64,000 nt of DNA, taken from the NCBI RefSeq assembly GCF_023017105.1, contig NZ_JALKEV010000009.1, positions 149,453 through 213,452 on the forward strand. The letters run 5' to 3'. Every line of letters begins with the position of its first letter. The stretch's first letter is position 1. The position numbers and the translations under genes are program-made. Below, piece after piece: positions 27,157 through 36,157 of the stretch. The notes below the pieces were generated by a model. That model was not told the DNA's origin, searched no databases, and saw only the letters and a list, made by a program, of their open reading frames with translations. The stretch comes from Halalkalibacter sp. APA_J-10(15) (GTDB taxonomy: Bacteria; Bacillota; Bacilli; Bacillales; Bacillaceae_D).

Positions 27157-27693
27157 ATGTACCCTATTAAATATTTAGATTATTTAATTCATTATCATAT
27201 TTATCGTGATTACTTTGAATGTCACGAGATTTTGGAAGATCATTGGAAAGAAGTGACAAATCCGTTAGTGCATAATCAATGGGTTGCGTTAATTCAATTG
27301 GCAGTTGGGCATTACCATCACCGACGAAGTAATGATAATGGCGCTAGACGACTGTATAAGAAATCCTACCATTTATGCTCTCTTTATTCTGATGAATTAA
27401 ATCAACTAGGTTTAAATACAACTAAACTATTAAGAACTATTAAAGCAGTTGAAGCACAATTGAGAATGAATGAATTTCACGATGTTCATCTACCAATGTC
27501 ACAAGATTTGTTAGCAGCTTGCAAAAAGCGTTGTGAGGAATTAGATGTTCAATGGAATTTGACTTCAGTCCCTTTTGTACCAAATTTTATTGTAAATAAG
27601 CATTCTTTACGAGATCGTAGGGAAGTCATAGATGAACGTGAGAAGCAATTAACGAGGAGAGTAAAAGACAGGGAACTTCCCTTTAATGAATAA
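27157..27693 (+). CDS. ypuF: DUF309 protein (YpuF-like)
   Basis: A 178-residue cytosolic protein of the DUF309 family, recognised by the N-terminal block YFECHEILEDHWK and the following QLAVGHYHHRR, which group conserved His and Glu residues that could bind a metal. Function is unknown. In B. subtilis the homologue is also divergent from scpA and next to ribT. AAAGGAG lies 7 bases before the ATG. An extended -10 (TGTTACAAT, ending 27070) may be its promoter. The C-terminal 40 residues are charged and probably disordered. Confidence 0.85.
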   Translation: MYPIKYLDYLIHYHIYRDYFECHEILEDHWKEVTNPLVHNQWVALIQLAVGHYHHRRSNDNGARRLYKKSYHLCSLYSDELNQLGLNTTKLLRTIKAVEAQLRMNEFHDVHLPMSQDLLAACKKRCEELDVQWNLTSVPFVPNFIVNKHSLRDRREVIDEREKQLTRRVKDRELPFNE

Positions 27694-27781
27694 CTACTTT
27701 TCTTAATTGCGAAGTAAGTTGATCTGAATGTACTTTAAGGAAGAAACAACGTGTAACACACGAAGCCGACTCCGTCCTGGA

Positions 27782-27957
27782 CCACTGAAAAAGGATAAAT
27801 CAACTTTTTCAGTGCCATTAACTAGCAATGTCTTCATTCGTTGCTCGCTTAATACGAGAAACCCATTCGTATCAAGCTTTTAAAAATAAGAAACGGTTTC
27901 GTTTCACATAATTCTGAAAGGGCACCGAAAAGTTTGATTTCAACTTTTTCGGTGCCC
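27782..27957. repeat. Dispersed three-hairpin repeat element, copy A
   Basis: Three hairpins in a row: CACTGAAAAA / TTTTTCAGTG (27783-27814), TTAATACGAG / TTCGTATCAA (about 27848-27876) and GGGCACCGAAAA / TTTTCGGTGCCC (27920-27957). The whole unit matches copy B at 37410-37583 in inverted orientation, including the non-palindromic links (for example TAGCAATG, TTGCTCGCTT and CGGTTTCG). It fills the gap between convergent ypuF and ribT, where it can act as a terminator for both. Confidence 0.8.
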
Positions 27958-27963
27958 TTGTTC

Positions 27964-28311
27964 TTAGGACTCCTCTTCTTCACAGGCGAGCATAAATGTT
28001 TTCGTTACATCAGTTGGCTTCAAGTCACAAGGAAGCATGAGTTTTAACTGTTCAAGCATCCTCTTTCCTATTCCTTCTTTACGGTGTGATGGATTAACAG
28101 AAATATGCCGCAAATACGCATCCCCATTCTCAATTGAAACACCTACTACGCCAACAATGTCAATCTCTTTCCAAACATACAATTTCCAACTCGAACTCTC
28201 TGCATACAAATCCATTGTCTGACGTAACTGTTTTAAATCTTTTTCGGTAGGCATGAAGGAGAGCAAACCCATTGCAATTTTTTGATGGCTTTTTTTATAT
28301 GGTATTAGCAT
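27964..28311 (-). CDS. ribT: GNAT-family acetyltransferase RibT
   Basis: A 115-residue GNAT-fold protein from ATG 28311 (GAGAGG 7 bases upstream; a GTG six codons earlier lacks spacing). It has the acetyl-CoA loop pattern SHRKEGIGKRML. RibT closes the riboflavin operon in Bacillus; its substrate is not settled. It follows ribH after about 190 bases that include a weak hairpin, so expression may be partly independent of the FMN riboswitch. Confidence 0.88.
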   Translation of the reverse strand: MLIPYKKSHQKIAMGLLSFMPTEKDLKQLRQTMDLYAESSSWKLYVWKEIDIVGVVGVSIENGDAYLRHISVNPSHRKEGIGKRMLEQLKLMLPCDLKPTDVTKTFMLACEEEES

Positions 28312-28463
28312 AATAAAACCTCTCAACACCTTATCTACTAAGCAATAAAAGTTGTATTCATTTTACTACATCTTGTAACAGTTTATCATAGTTATCTATG
28401 CTGCTACGCGGATCTTCCCGAAAAAAATGTTACAACTACATTACAGCCTATGCAAGAAAATTG

Positions 28464-28487
28464 AAAAAGGTAACACCAACCCTTTTT
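28464..28487 (-). terminator. Weak hairpin downstream of ribH
   Basis: Stem AAAAAGG / CCTTTTT with a 10-base loop, 13 bases downstream of ribH on the minus strand. The stem is short and AT-rich, so it may give only partial termination before ribT. Confidence 0.5.
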
Positions 28488-28499
28488 GAGAAACCTCTT

Positions 28500-28967
28500 T
28501 TATTCAAAGTTTTTCCCTAAATTGGCCATTTCAATTGCAGCTGTCGCAGCATCCCACCCTTTGTTACCTGCTTTCGTTCCAGCTCGTTCTACAGCTTGTT
28601 CAATTGTATCTGTCGTCAAAACTCCAAAGATAACTGGTTTACCTGTAGAAAGTGTTAATGACGATACTCCTTTTGCAACTTCACTGCAAACATAATCAAA
28701 GTGAGGCGTCGCACCTCTAATGACTGTCCCTAATGTAATAACGGCATCATAACGTTCTGAATCAAGCATCTTCTTTGCTGCAAATGGGATTTCAAATGCA
28801 CCAGGTACCCAAGCAACATCAACATCTTCTTCTTTAACACCATGTCTCTTGAGAGCATCCTCTGCTCCACCTAATAATTTACTTGTAATAAACTCATTAA
28901 ACCTTCCTACAACAATCCCTACTTTTAAACCAGTACCAACTAAATGTCCTTCAAATGTTTGTCCCAT
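28500..28967 (-). CDS. ribH: 6,7-dimethyl-8-ribityllumazine synthase
   Basis: Condenses the ribitylaminouracil with 3,4-dihydroxy-2-butanone 4-phosphate; forms a 60-mer capsid around riboflavin synthase in Bacillus. The 155 residues show the active-site motifs [31 protein letters not shown] (with the catalytic His) and [10 protein letters not shown]. It is 16 bases downstream of ribBA in the rib operon. Confidence 0.97.
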   Translation of the reverse strand: MGQTFEGHLVGTGLKVGIVVGRFNEFITSKLLGGAEDALKRHGVKEEDVDVAWVPGAFEIPFAAKKMLDSERYDAVITLGTVIRGATPHFDYVCSEVAKGVSSLTLSTGKPVIFGVLTTDTIEQAVERAGTKAGNKGWDAATAAIEMANLGKNFE

Positions 28968-28983
28968 CTTGTATTCCCCCTCG

Positions 28984-30207
28984 TTACTTTTTAAAATGTA
29001 GCATATGTCCTAGTTTTTCAGATTTTGTCTTTAAATAACGTTCATTATCTTTGTTATGCGGTAATTGCAACGCCACACGTTCAACAACTTCTAAATCATA
29101 CCCCTTTAAGCCCGTTATCTTACGTGGATTGTTCGTTAGAAGGCGCATTTGTCTAACGCCTAAATCACGTAAAATTTGTGCTCCAATACCGTAATCACGT
29201 AAATCCGGAGCAAAACCAAGCTTTTCATTTGCTTCGACCGTATCATAACCTTCTTCTTGTAATTTGTACGCTTTAAGTTTGTTTATCAAACCAATACCGC
29301 GTCCTTCCTGTCTCATATAAAGTAAGATTCCTTTTCCTTCTTCCTCTATTTGAGCAAGAGCTGCATGTAACTGTGGTCCGCAATCACAGCGATGAGAGCC
29401 AAACACATCGCCTGTTAAACATTCAGAGTGTACACGAACGAGCATAGGCTCTCCTTCAATAATGTCTCCTTTCACAATTGCAACACTTTCTTTCCCTTCA
29501 AGAACATCTGTGTAGCCAATTGCTTTGAAATCTCCAAAATCTGTCGGCAGCTTAATTTCAATTTCTCGTTTTACTAATTTATCTTTTTTACGACGATAAC
29601 GAATTAAATCTTTGATCGTAATCATTTTTAACTGGTGCTCATCAGCAATAGCACGTAATTCAGGTACACGTGCCATCGTACCATCTGCATTCATAATTTC
29701 ACAAATGACTCCTGCTGGTTTTGCACCTGCTAGACGAGCTAAATCGATCGCTGCTTCAGTATGACCTGCCCTTCGTAAAACGCCACCTTTTTTCGCTACT
29801 AGTGGGAAGATATGACCTGGTCGTTTGAAATGGTGCTTTTCTGCATGCTCATCAATAAGAGCTCTAACTGTAACCGCGCGTTCCTCAGCTGAAATGCCCG
29901 TTGTTGCTGTATAATGATCCACACTTACCGTAAATGCCGTACCGTGTGGATCTGTATTGTGATCAACCATCGAAACAAGATCAAGCGCTTGTGCTCGCTC
30001 CTCTGTAATTGGAGCACATACTAATCCACGACCATGAGTGACCATAAAATTAATAACTTCATCTGTTGTTTTTTCAGCAATTGCGACAAAATCACCTTCA
30101 TTTTCTCGATCCTCATCATCACACACAATCACGACTCTACCCTGTTGTAAATCCTCTAATGCTACTTCTATAGAATCAAATATCATTTTCTCGTCAGCCT
30201 GACTCAT
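28984..30207 (-). CDS. ribBA: Bifunctional DHBP synthase / GTP cyclohydrolase II
   Basis: Makes both riboflavin precursors: 3,4-dihydroxy-2-butanone 4-phosphate from ribulose 5-phosphate (N-terminal domain, about 10-205; motifs [11 protein letters not shown] and [12 protein letters not shown]) and the pyrimidine from GTP (C-terminal domain, about 210-400). The C-terminal zinc cysteines are visible in [19 protein letters not shown], and [10 protein letters not shown] is the GTP-cyclohydrolase signature. The 407-residue length is standard. Third gene of ribD-ribE-ribBA-ribH. Confidence 0.97.
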   Translation of the reverse strand: MSQADEKMIFDSIEVALEDLQQGRVVIVCDDEDRENEGDFVAIAEKTTDEVINFMVTHGRGLVCAPITEERAQALDLVSMVDHNTDPHGTAFTVSVDHYTATTGISAEERAVTVRALIDEHAEKHHFKRPGHIFPLVAKKGGVLRRAGHTEAAIDLARLAGAKPAGVICEIMNADGTMARVPELRAIADEHQLKMITIKDLIRYRRKKDKLVKREIEIKLPTDFGDFKAIGYTDVLEGKESVAIVKGDIIEGEPMLVRVHSECLTGDVFGSHRCDCGPQLHAALAQIEEEGKGILLYMRQEGRGIGLINKLKAYKLQEEGYDTVEANEKLGFAPDLRDYGIGAQILRDLGVRQMRLLTNNPRKITGLKGYDLEVVERVALQLPHNKDNERYLKTKSEKLGHMLHFKK

Positions 30208-30226
30208 TTATTCTCACACCCCTATC

Positions 30227-30877
30227 CTATTTGAAGCCATGTTCTACTAAGAAGCTGTCAGTTAATGATGAGTTGGGTCTTTTTGAATAACGTTTTGAAA
30301 TAAAATGTTCAATATACTTTCCGACCATATCACACTCGATATTAACCATGTTGCCAACGTTTTTGCGACCTATTGTTGTTTCATCTAACGTATGTGGAAT
30401 AATCGAGATCGTAAAACTACCTTCGTCTACTGCGAAAATTGTCAAGCTCGTACCGTCAACTGTGACTGAACCCTTTTCAATCATATATCTTCGTAAGTTC
30501 TCAGAAACACCAATACGATAATAAACTGCGTTGTGGTCCTGCTTCTTAGAAAGAATTGTACCAGTACCATCTACATGACCTGAGACGAAATGGCCACCAA
30601 AACGTCCATTAGCGCTCATAGCTCGCTCTAAATTTACTTTCGATCCATTCGTCATTCCTCTTAAACTTGTAGCTCTTACAGTCTCAGGCATTACGTCAAC
30701 TTCGAATGATTGGTCTGTAAATTGAGTTACCGTTAAACAAACACCATTAACTGAAATACTGTCACCAAGCTGCACATCTTGCAAAACTGTTTTAGCTTGA
30801 ATGGCCATCACCATCTCATCCCCTGATTGTCTAACATCTTTAATTGTTCCCACTTCTTCGATGATCCCTGTAAACAT
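30227..30877 (-). CDS. ribE: Riboflavin synthase alpha chain
   Basis: Dismutates two lumazine molecules to riboflavin. The 216 residues form two homologous beta-barrels, each opening with a similar motif (MFTGIIEEVGTI; GTGTILSK) and containing NGVCLTVT in the first and DGTSLTIF in the second repeat. One base separates its start from the ribD stop. Gene order ribD-ribE-ribBA-ribH is the Bacillus one. Confidence 0.97.
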   Translation of the reverse strand: MFTGIIEEVGTIKDVRQSGDEMVMAIQAKTVLQDVQLGDSISVNGVCLTVTQFTDQSFEVDVMPETVRATSLRGMTNGSKVNLERAMSANGRFGGHFVSGHVDGTGTILSKKQDHNAVYYRIGVSENLRRYMIEKGSVTVDGTSLTIFAVDEGSFTISIIPHTLDETTIGRKNVGNMVNIECDMVGKYIEHFISKRYSKRPNSSLTDSFLVEHGFK

Positions 30878-30878
30878 T

Positions 30879-31970
30879 TTAGTTTCCCTCCTTCAATCGA
30901 GAAATAATCTTAACATCGTCACCAACTCTAGAAACATCAATCATTTCAAGCACAAGTGCTTCCTCTACTTCTTGAAAGCCTTCTCCACCAATAGAGGTTG
31001 GAGCAAGTTTACCACCAAATAATTTAGGGGCAACATAAGTGATCACCTGATTGACAGCTCGCTCTTGCAAAAAGCTACCGTTAATCTCCGCACCACCTTC
31101 AACAAATACAGATAAAATTCCACGTTTCCCTAATTGCTGTAAGGTAGATTTAATAGAAAAATCTTTTATACAAATGACCGTTACGCCCTGTTCTTCTAAC
31201 TCCTTGCGTTTTTCAATTGGTGCTTGTTCTGTCGTTACAACCCAAGTAGGTGCTTCTTTATCTGTAACAAGCTTTGAATGAATTGGAAGTCGCAAATTCC
31301 GGTCTAAAACAACCCGGATAGGATTAATACCACCGTTTGGTAGTCTTGTCGTTAAGGATGGGTCATCTGCCAAAACAGTTCCAATTCCTACAAGTATCGC
31401 ATCATGAGTATGTCGATATGTATGAACATCTAACCTTGCCTCTTCACTCGTAATCCATTTGCTTTTACCAGTTACGGTTGCAATTTTACCATCTAACGTA
31501 ATAGCTGATTTTAACGTCACAAACGGGACCGCATATTTCATAAAATGAAAAAAGACATCATTTAATTGAATAGCTTCCTGCTTACATACACCTGTTATGA
31601 CTTTAATCCCAGCTTGTTCTAAACGTTTAATACCTCTTCCAGAAACAGCTGGGTTGGGATCTACAGTAGCAATCACAGCTCGTTTAACCTTCTTCTCAAT
31701 AATCAAATTTGCACAAGGTGGGGTCTTACCATAATGACTACATGGCTCGAGTGTGACATATATTGTCGCACCTTCTGCTTTATCACCTGCCATGCTTAAT
31801 GCCTGAACTTCAGCATGACCTTCTCCAGCTTTTAAATGTGCCCCCATACCGACAATCGCTCCATCTTTCACAACAACTGAGCCAACCATAGGATTAGGTG
31901 ATGTTTGACCTTTTGTACTTTCAGCCAATTTCAAAGCTAATTTCATATAGTCCTGATCATTCAACATCAA
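30879..31970 (-). CDS. ribD: Bifunctional riboflavin deaminase/reductase RibD
   Basis: Carries out the deamination and side-chain reduction steps after GTP cyclohydrolase II. The N-terminal cytidine-deaminase-like domain (about 1-145) has the zinc motifs HAEVQAL and PCSHYGKTPPC; the C-terminal reductase (150-363) has KSAITLDGKIAT and VEGGAEINGSFL. First gene of the rib operon, preceded by an FMN riboswitch and its terminator. A ribosome site (AGAGGTGAA) lies before the ATG; the second codon is also ATG. Confidence 0.97.
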   Translation of the reverse strand: MMLNDQDYMKLALKLAESTKGQTSPNPMVGSVVVKDGAIVGMGAHLKAGEGHAEVQALSMAGDKAEGATIYVTLEPCSHYGKTPPCANLIIEKKVKRAVIATVDPNPAVSGRGIKRLEQAGIKVITGVCKQEAIQLNDVFFHFMKYAVPFVTLKSAITLDGKIATVTGKSKWITSEEARLDVHTYRHTHDAILVGIGTVLADDPSLTTRLPNGGINPIRVVLDRNLRLPIHSKLVTDKEAPTWVVTTEQAPIEKRKELEEQGVTVICIKDFSIKSTLQQLGKRGILSVFVEGGAEINGSFLQERAVNQVITYVAPKLFGGKLAPTSIGGEGFQEVEEALVLEMIDVSRVGDDVKIISRLKEGN

Positions 31971-32018
31971 TTCACCTCTCTTTTATCAGGAACTGCTTCT
32001 TAATTCTTACATTCCTAC

Positions 32019-32055
32019 TAAAAAAAGCCCTAAGCAACATTGCTCAGGGCTTTTT
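32019..32055 (-). terminator. FMN-riboswitch terminator upstream of ribD
   Basis: Stem AAAAAGCCCTGAGCAA with partner TTGCTTAGGGCTTTTT (one mismatch), ending in a T run on the minus strand, 49 bases upstream of ribD. It is the probable off state of the riboswitch. Confidence 0.9.
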
Positions 32056-32168
32056 AAGAGATCACGAAATAAACGTCAAAATGTTTATTTTTTGACGAGG
32101 ACAGTTAAAAAAAGGTATACCTCCCCCTCTATAAAAAAGGGGTATGAATCCTTTTCTACTGCTTCGCT

Positions 32169-32312
32169 CCTTCTCCCATCCAGACTTTCACTGTCGGTCC
32201 CGGATTTGCACCAGGTCCACCGACTTCAAATACATGAAGCCGGGTCACGGACTAAGAAGTGAATGATTCACTTTCATCACCGCCGGTAGGGATTTTCACC
32301 CTGCCCCGAAGG
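32169..32312 (-). promoter_or_regulatory. FMN riboswitch (RFN element)
   Basis: The minus strand shows the conserved RFN blocks in order: CTTCGGGGCAGGGTG, AATCCCTACCGGCGGTGAT, AGTCCGTGAC, GGTGGACCTGGTGCAAATCC, GGGACCGACAGTG and AGTCTGGATGGGAGAAGG. By established knowledge FMN binding promotes termination and lowers rib operon expression. Confidence 0.97.
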
Positions 32313-32356
32313 AATATTTATACAATTAGGAATTCAAACATAGTTTGAATAATCGA

Positions 32357-32385
32357 ATCATACCACTTAAATTTCAAGAAATCAA
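32357..32385 (-). promoter_or_regulatory. sigma-A promoter of the rib operon
   Basis: TTGATT (32380-32385), 17 bases, then TATGAT (32357-32362) on the minus strand, about 45 bases upstream of the RFN element. Confidence 0.7.
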
Positions 32386-32433
32386 GAAATTTAACTCGAC
32401 GGTCTTCATATAAATCCTGCTCCTAATATGACG

Positions 32434-33540
32434 TTATTCTTCAAGTAAAGATAATATTCTCTGGACAATATTATTCGCAGCATTAGGCTGCTTCAATTTA
32501 CGAGCACTGTCTCTCATTTCCATTGAAAACTCATTTTCATACAAGACTTGTTTTAGTATTGCGGGTATATCTTTCTTATTATTAGCCTTCTTTGCAGCAC
32601 CTACGTTAATAAGAAATTCAGCATTTTGCTCTTCATGCCCTGGCACAGGGTTATAAATAACGATTGGTGTTTCACAAGCTAGCGATTCAGCCATTGTCAA
32701 TCCTCCTGCTTTAGAAAATATCGCATCGCTTGCTTTTAAATACAGTAAAAAATCATCCGTAAATTCTATTATGTTAATGTCATGTTTACTTTCAATAACT
32801 TCTATTTCCTTTTTCATTCTTCTATTATGACCAATCATACATAACAATTGAATGGGCTCTTCCAATGTATTTAAGGATGTAATCGCTTCTGTGTAATTCG
32901 TTAACCCCATACCTCCTCCAGCGATTAATAACACCTTTCTATTCTCACATATGCCCAAACGCTGTCTGCTGTCATATTTAGTTTTGTTCAATGACATATG
33001 ACTTTTTATAGGTATTCCCATCGTAAAAAAGAGGTCTTCCTTTACATTATGGCGTCTCGCAAACTCTGACACGTTAGGATCTATTGTGAAATAAGCATCT
33101 ATCTCTGGTCGGATATAAGCAGGGTGCAAAACAAAATCTGTAATGACTGTATAAAAAGGTACCTTTAACTGTCTTTGTTTTTTTAGTTGAGCTAAAAAAG
33201 CTGTTACAAAAGGATGAGTTGAAATCATAAAAGAACAGGATGAATGTTTCACGATATGATGTAATTGTCTAATAAATAACCTAGCAAACTGGTCTAAAAA
33301 CAAATATAGTGGTACTTTTTCAGCTCTAAAATAAATATTTTTCCATATTAGAGGCTTCTTTTTCAATAAATGAAGATAACTTTTCAGCATACAACTATGA
33401 AGTACCGGACTTATTGAATAAAATGTATCTATAATTTTCGGTTGAAATCCTTGTTTTTCAAGTTCGTGTTGGAGAGCCATGGCCGCTTGATTATGTCCAT
33501 GCCCGATCGATGCAGAAAAGATTAGTGGTTGAGGCTTCAT
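32434..33540 (-). CDS. Diacylglycerol glucosyltransferase-like GT28 protein
   Basis: A 368-residue glycosyltransferase of the MGDG-synthase/UgtP group, which transfers sugars to diacylglycerol at the membrane. The N-terminal motif SIGHGHNQAA (about residues 9-18) and the C-terminal nucleotide-sugar site SKAGGLTMAESLA with PVPGHEEQNA are diagnostic. ATG 33540 has GAGGGGAA upstream; an in-frame start 11 codons earlier does not. It is monocistronic. The acceptor may be a lipid other than diacylglycerol. A lipid kinase gene lies 0.5 kb away on the same strand. Confidence 0.85.
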   Translation of the reverse strand: MKPQPLIFSASIGHGHNQAAMALQHELEKQGFQPKIIDTFYSISPVLHSCMLKSYLHLLKKKPLIWKNIYFRAEKVPLYLFLDQFARLFIRQLHHIVKHSSCSFMISTHPFVTAFLAQLKKQRQLKVPFYTVITDFVLHPAYIRPEIDAYFTIDPNVSEFARRHNVKEDLFFTMGIPIKSHMSLNKTKYDSRQRLGICENRKVLLIAGGGMGLTNYTEAITSLNTLEEPIQLLCMIGHNRRMKKEIEVIESKHDINIIEFTDDFLLYLKASDAIFSKAGGLTMAESLACETPIVIYNPVPGHEEQNAEFLINVGAAKKANNKKDIPAILKQVLYENEFSMEMRDSARKLKQPNAANNIVQRILSLLEE

Positions 33541-33724
33541 ATTTATTTCCCCTCTTTCCAAGATGACTGACACTAGATGTATGATAGTTATTTTTTGAAC
33601 GTTAGAGAGGAATCATTCATCGTTATGAAAAATGGTTCATTTAAACATCTGTTTTTAAAATAAATTACATATTATTTCAATCATTTACCATACTATCTTT
33701 AAAATCAATGGAAGGATGAATGAA

Positions 33725-33889
33725 ATGCAAAAATCTATGCACACCTTCAAAGAAATTTTAAAGGAAATCATTCTAAATTTTGTTCAACAAGAGTATGAGC
33801 ATTTATTTAGTCGAAATGTTAATAATAAAGAAGGGATAAACGAACCGATAGATGATAATTGTTTTCTTATTATTAAGACTCCGAGCTAA
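33725..33889 (+). CDS. Small hypothetical protein, 54 residues
   Basis: ORF starting MQKSMHTFKEILKE and ending IIKTPS. GGAAGGA lies 8 bases before the ATG. It stands alone on the plus strand between two minus-strand genes and is followed 57 bases later by a good terminator, both of which support a real transcript. It has an amphipathic N-terminal helix and one Cys near the end. No family recognised. Confidence 0.45.
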   Translation: MQKSMHTFKEILKEIILNFVQQEYEHLFSRNVNNKEGINEPIDDNCFLIIKTPS

Positions 33890-33945
33890 AACATCGATTC
33901 TCTCTATTCAATTCTTCGATTTAAGGTGAACGATGTTGAACAAAG

Positions 33946-33995
33946 CCGTAAGTGAGGTATCTTATGCTGATGCATGACAGAACCTCACTATTCGG
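33946..33995 (+). terminator. Terminator after the 54-residue ORF
   Basis: Stem AGTGAGGT / ACCTCACT (33951-33958 and 33982-33989), extended by CCG/CGG, followed on the plus strand by ATTTTTCTTT. Confidence 0.7.
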
Positions 33996-34035
33996 ATTTT
34001 TCTTTCATGAAACTCTTTTTTACCATTACCCTTGA

Positions 34036-34920
34036 TTATACAATGTTCAATGCTCCCTCTTTAATTTCCATACGAATAGGACTTTCCGAAATAATTTCTC
34101 CATCACTTTGAACTAAAACAGGTTTATCCGAATGAATAAAAACTTCTTTACCGGTTAAGACTTGAACATTTCTATGTAGGACATGCGTTCCATTATAAGC
34201 TCGTACAAATAATCGTATCAATCCCCATTTACTTAGTCCATGAACGATACAAATATTTAAAAGGCCGTCATTATTAACCGCTTGTGGACAAATACTTATT
34301 CCTCCCGCATAATTTGGTGCATTGGCAACTGCTACAAGCCAAACATCAGAAAGAGCGAACTTCTCTCCATTAACGGTTAACGATATCTTCGTAGGTTGAT
34401 ACGTTCTTAGAACTTCTAACATACTAACTACATAAGAAAAACCACCTAATCCAAAATGATTCAACCAACTCTTATATTTAGCCTCATTTGCAGTCTGTGC
34501 GACTTTTCCGTCAAACCCAACTCCTGTAACGGTCAAACAATAACGTTGGCCTAAGTGAAGTAAATCGACTTTTTTTTGATCATGAGAGAAAACACGTAAT
34601 AATGCTTTTCGATATTGTAAAGGAATACCTAAACAGCGTGCAAAATCATTTCCTGATCCTGCAGGAATAACACCTAAAGGAATTTGTGTATACGCAAGTG
34701 CCGTTGCTACCTCATTAATCGTACCATCGCCACCTATCACGACAACGGCTTGTAACGAATGAGCTAGGAGCTCTTTTGCAATCTCGGTCGCGTGTCTTGG
34801 CCCTTTTGTAAAACGAACAACAAATGGTTTATTTTCTTCAGTCAATACCCTTTCTACTTTCTTCCATACTCGATTCCCTCTTCCATTACCAGAAGCTTGA
34901 TTCACAATGAATCCATACAT
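34036..34920 (-). CDS. Diacylglycerol-kinase-family (YegS/BmrU) lipid kinase
   Basis: A 294-residue lipid kinase that phosphorylates a lipid hydroxyl with ATP. The N-terminal ATP-binding domain has the signature GGDGTINEVA and PAGSGNDFAR; the C-terminal beta-sandwich ends near the family motif. It is similar in layout to DgkB and BmrU; the exact lipid cannot be told. The start has AGGAGGAGCATCTC upstream. It is divergent from the aldolase-dehydrogenase pair. Confidence 0.9.
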   Translation of the reverse strand: MYGFIVNQASGNGRGNRVWKKVERVLTEENKPFVVRFTKGPRHATEIAKELLAHSLQAVVVIGGDGTINEVATALAYTQIPLGVIPAGSGNDFARCLGIPLQYRKALLRVFSHDQKKVDLLHLGQRYCLTVTGVGFDGKVAQTANEAKYKSWLNHFGLGGFSYVVSMLEVLRTYQPTKISLTVNGEKFALSDVWLVAVANAPNYAGGISICPQAVNNDGLLNICIVHGLSKWGLIRLFVRAYNGTHVLHRNVQVLTGKEVFIHSDKPVLVQSDGEIISESPIRMEIKEGALNIV

Positions 34921-35028
34921 GAGATGCTCCTCCTAAAAAAATCAAAGTCTAATCTAGTGTATATTTTCGGCTATTATTGAGAATATTATCCATATGGTAA
35001 GAAACTTAATAATGATGGAGGTTAAACA

Positions 35029-36120
35029 TTGAATACATTCACTTTCAGTAATATACCTAAAGATATATTTTCTAATTGGCTCATAGAAGGAATAAAACAG
35101 ACCTTTTCTGCTAGAGGTTATACATCCTTAACGTCAACAGAAGAACATACAAAGCTTGTGTTCAATTTCGCTGATCCAAAAATGCCCGTTCCTTTTCGTA
35201 GAAATTCGCAAGGAACATTTGTCGTCTCAATTATTCAAACGGATCAATATCCTAAAGATATCCATAAGGAAGCATATCCTTATTTAGTTCGCACTCTTTC
35301 TAATCATTTAATGTATATTGTTCATAGTCAAAAAAGGATACATCTATACTTTTTAACGCCTGAACAAGGTCTTTATACAATCACACACGATCGAAACGAA
35401 TCAGAAGCTCGTTTTTTTCAGAAAGTATTCGATCGATTAGAACCATTAGCATCATCACAATTAATCATTAATAATGACTTTTATGAAAATCTACCCAAAT
35501 CTTTATGGCATGGTGATGAAATAACCAATTCTTTAAGTCGTTCAGGAGAAAAGTTAGCGAAAATGAATCTCTTACCTGCCCCGTTCCCATTAGAGGAAGT
35601 GTTATCACACAGAGATATGAGGCATTTAAAGAAGTTATATGGGATTGGTGGCTTAAGCTACGGTAATTTAAGCGCGCGAAAAGACAGAGAAACATTTTGG
35701 ATGAGTGCTAGTGGAATTGATAAGGCTAATATGAGAAATATTGGTCAAGACATTCTCTACATTTCCGGCTATGATCCAGAAAAAAAAGCAATGAAAGTTA
35801 GTATACCGCCAAACATTAAACCAAAGCGAGCATCAGTCGACGCCATTGAACATTGGATGATATATAAAGAGCACCCAAACGTAGGTGCTATCGTTCATAT
35901 TCATGCTTGGATGGACGGTGTGCAAGCAACACAATTTAATTTCCCGTGTGGCACAATTGAGCTTGCGCAAACAGTAGCAGATCTCGTTAAACAATCAACT
36001 GATCCAACACGTGCAGTTATTGGATTAAAAAACCATGGTTTGACTATTACTGGGAGAAGCCTTGAAGATATATTCGAGCGAATTGAAGGTAAGGTGCTCC
36101 CGCAAGTACCAATGCTTTAA
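35029..36120 (+). CDS. Class II aldolase/adducin domain protein with novel N-terminal region
   Basis: A 363-residue protein. Residues about 185-350 are a class II aldolase/adducin domain: GGLSYGNLSAR phosphate loop, SASGIDK, the HIH metal ligands in VGAIVHIHAW and a third His in LKNHGLTI. The first 180 residues are not a domain I recognise. The family includes sugar-phosphate aldolases, epimerases and dehydratases, so the reaction is open. It is followed 37 bases later by a zinc dehydrogenase gene, probably in the same transcript. Start ATG lookalike is TTG at 35029 with GGAGG upstream. Confidence 0.75.
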   Translation: MNTFTFSNIPKDIFSNWLIEGIKQTFSARGYTSLTSTEEHTKLVFNFADPKMPVPFRRNSQGTFVVSIIQTDQYPKDIHKEAYPYLVRTLSNHLMYIVHSQKRIHLYFLTPEQGLYTITHDRNESEARFFQKVFDRLEPLASSQLIINNDFYENLPKSLWHGDEITNSLSRSGEKLAKMNLLPAPFPLEEVLSHRDMRHLKKLYGIGGLSYGNLSARKDRETFWMSASGIDKANMRNIGQDILYISGYDPEKKAMKVSIPPNIKPKRASVDAIEHWMIYKEHPNVGAIVHIHAWMDGVQATQFNFPCGTIELAQTVADLVKQSTDPTRAVIGLKNHGLTITGRSLEDIFERIEGKVLPQVPML

Positions 36121-36157
36121 CTATAACTAACTTTATATGAGAAAAGCAGGTGTGACC

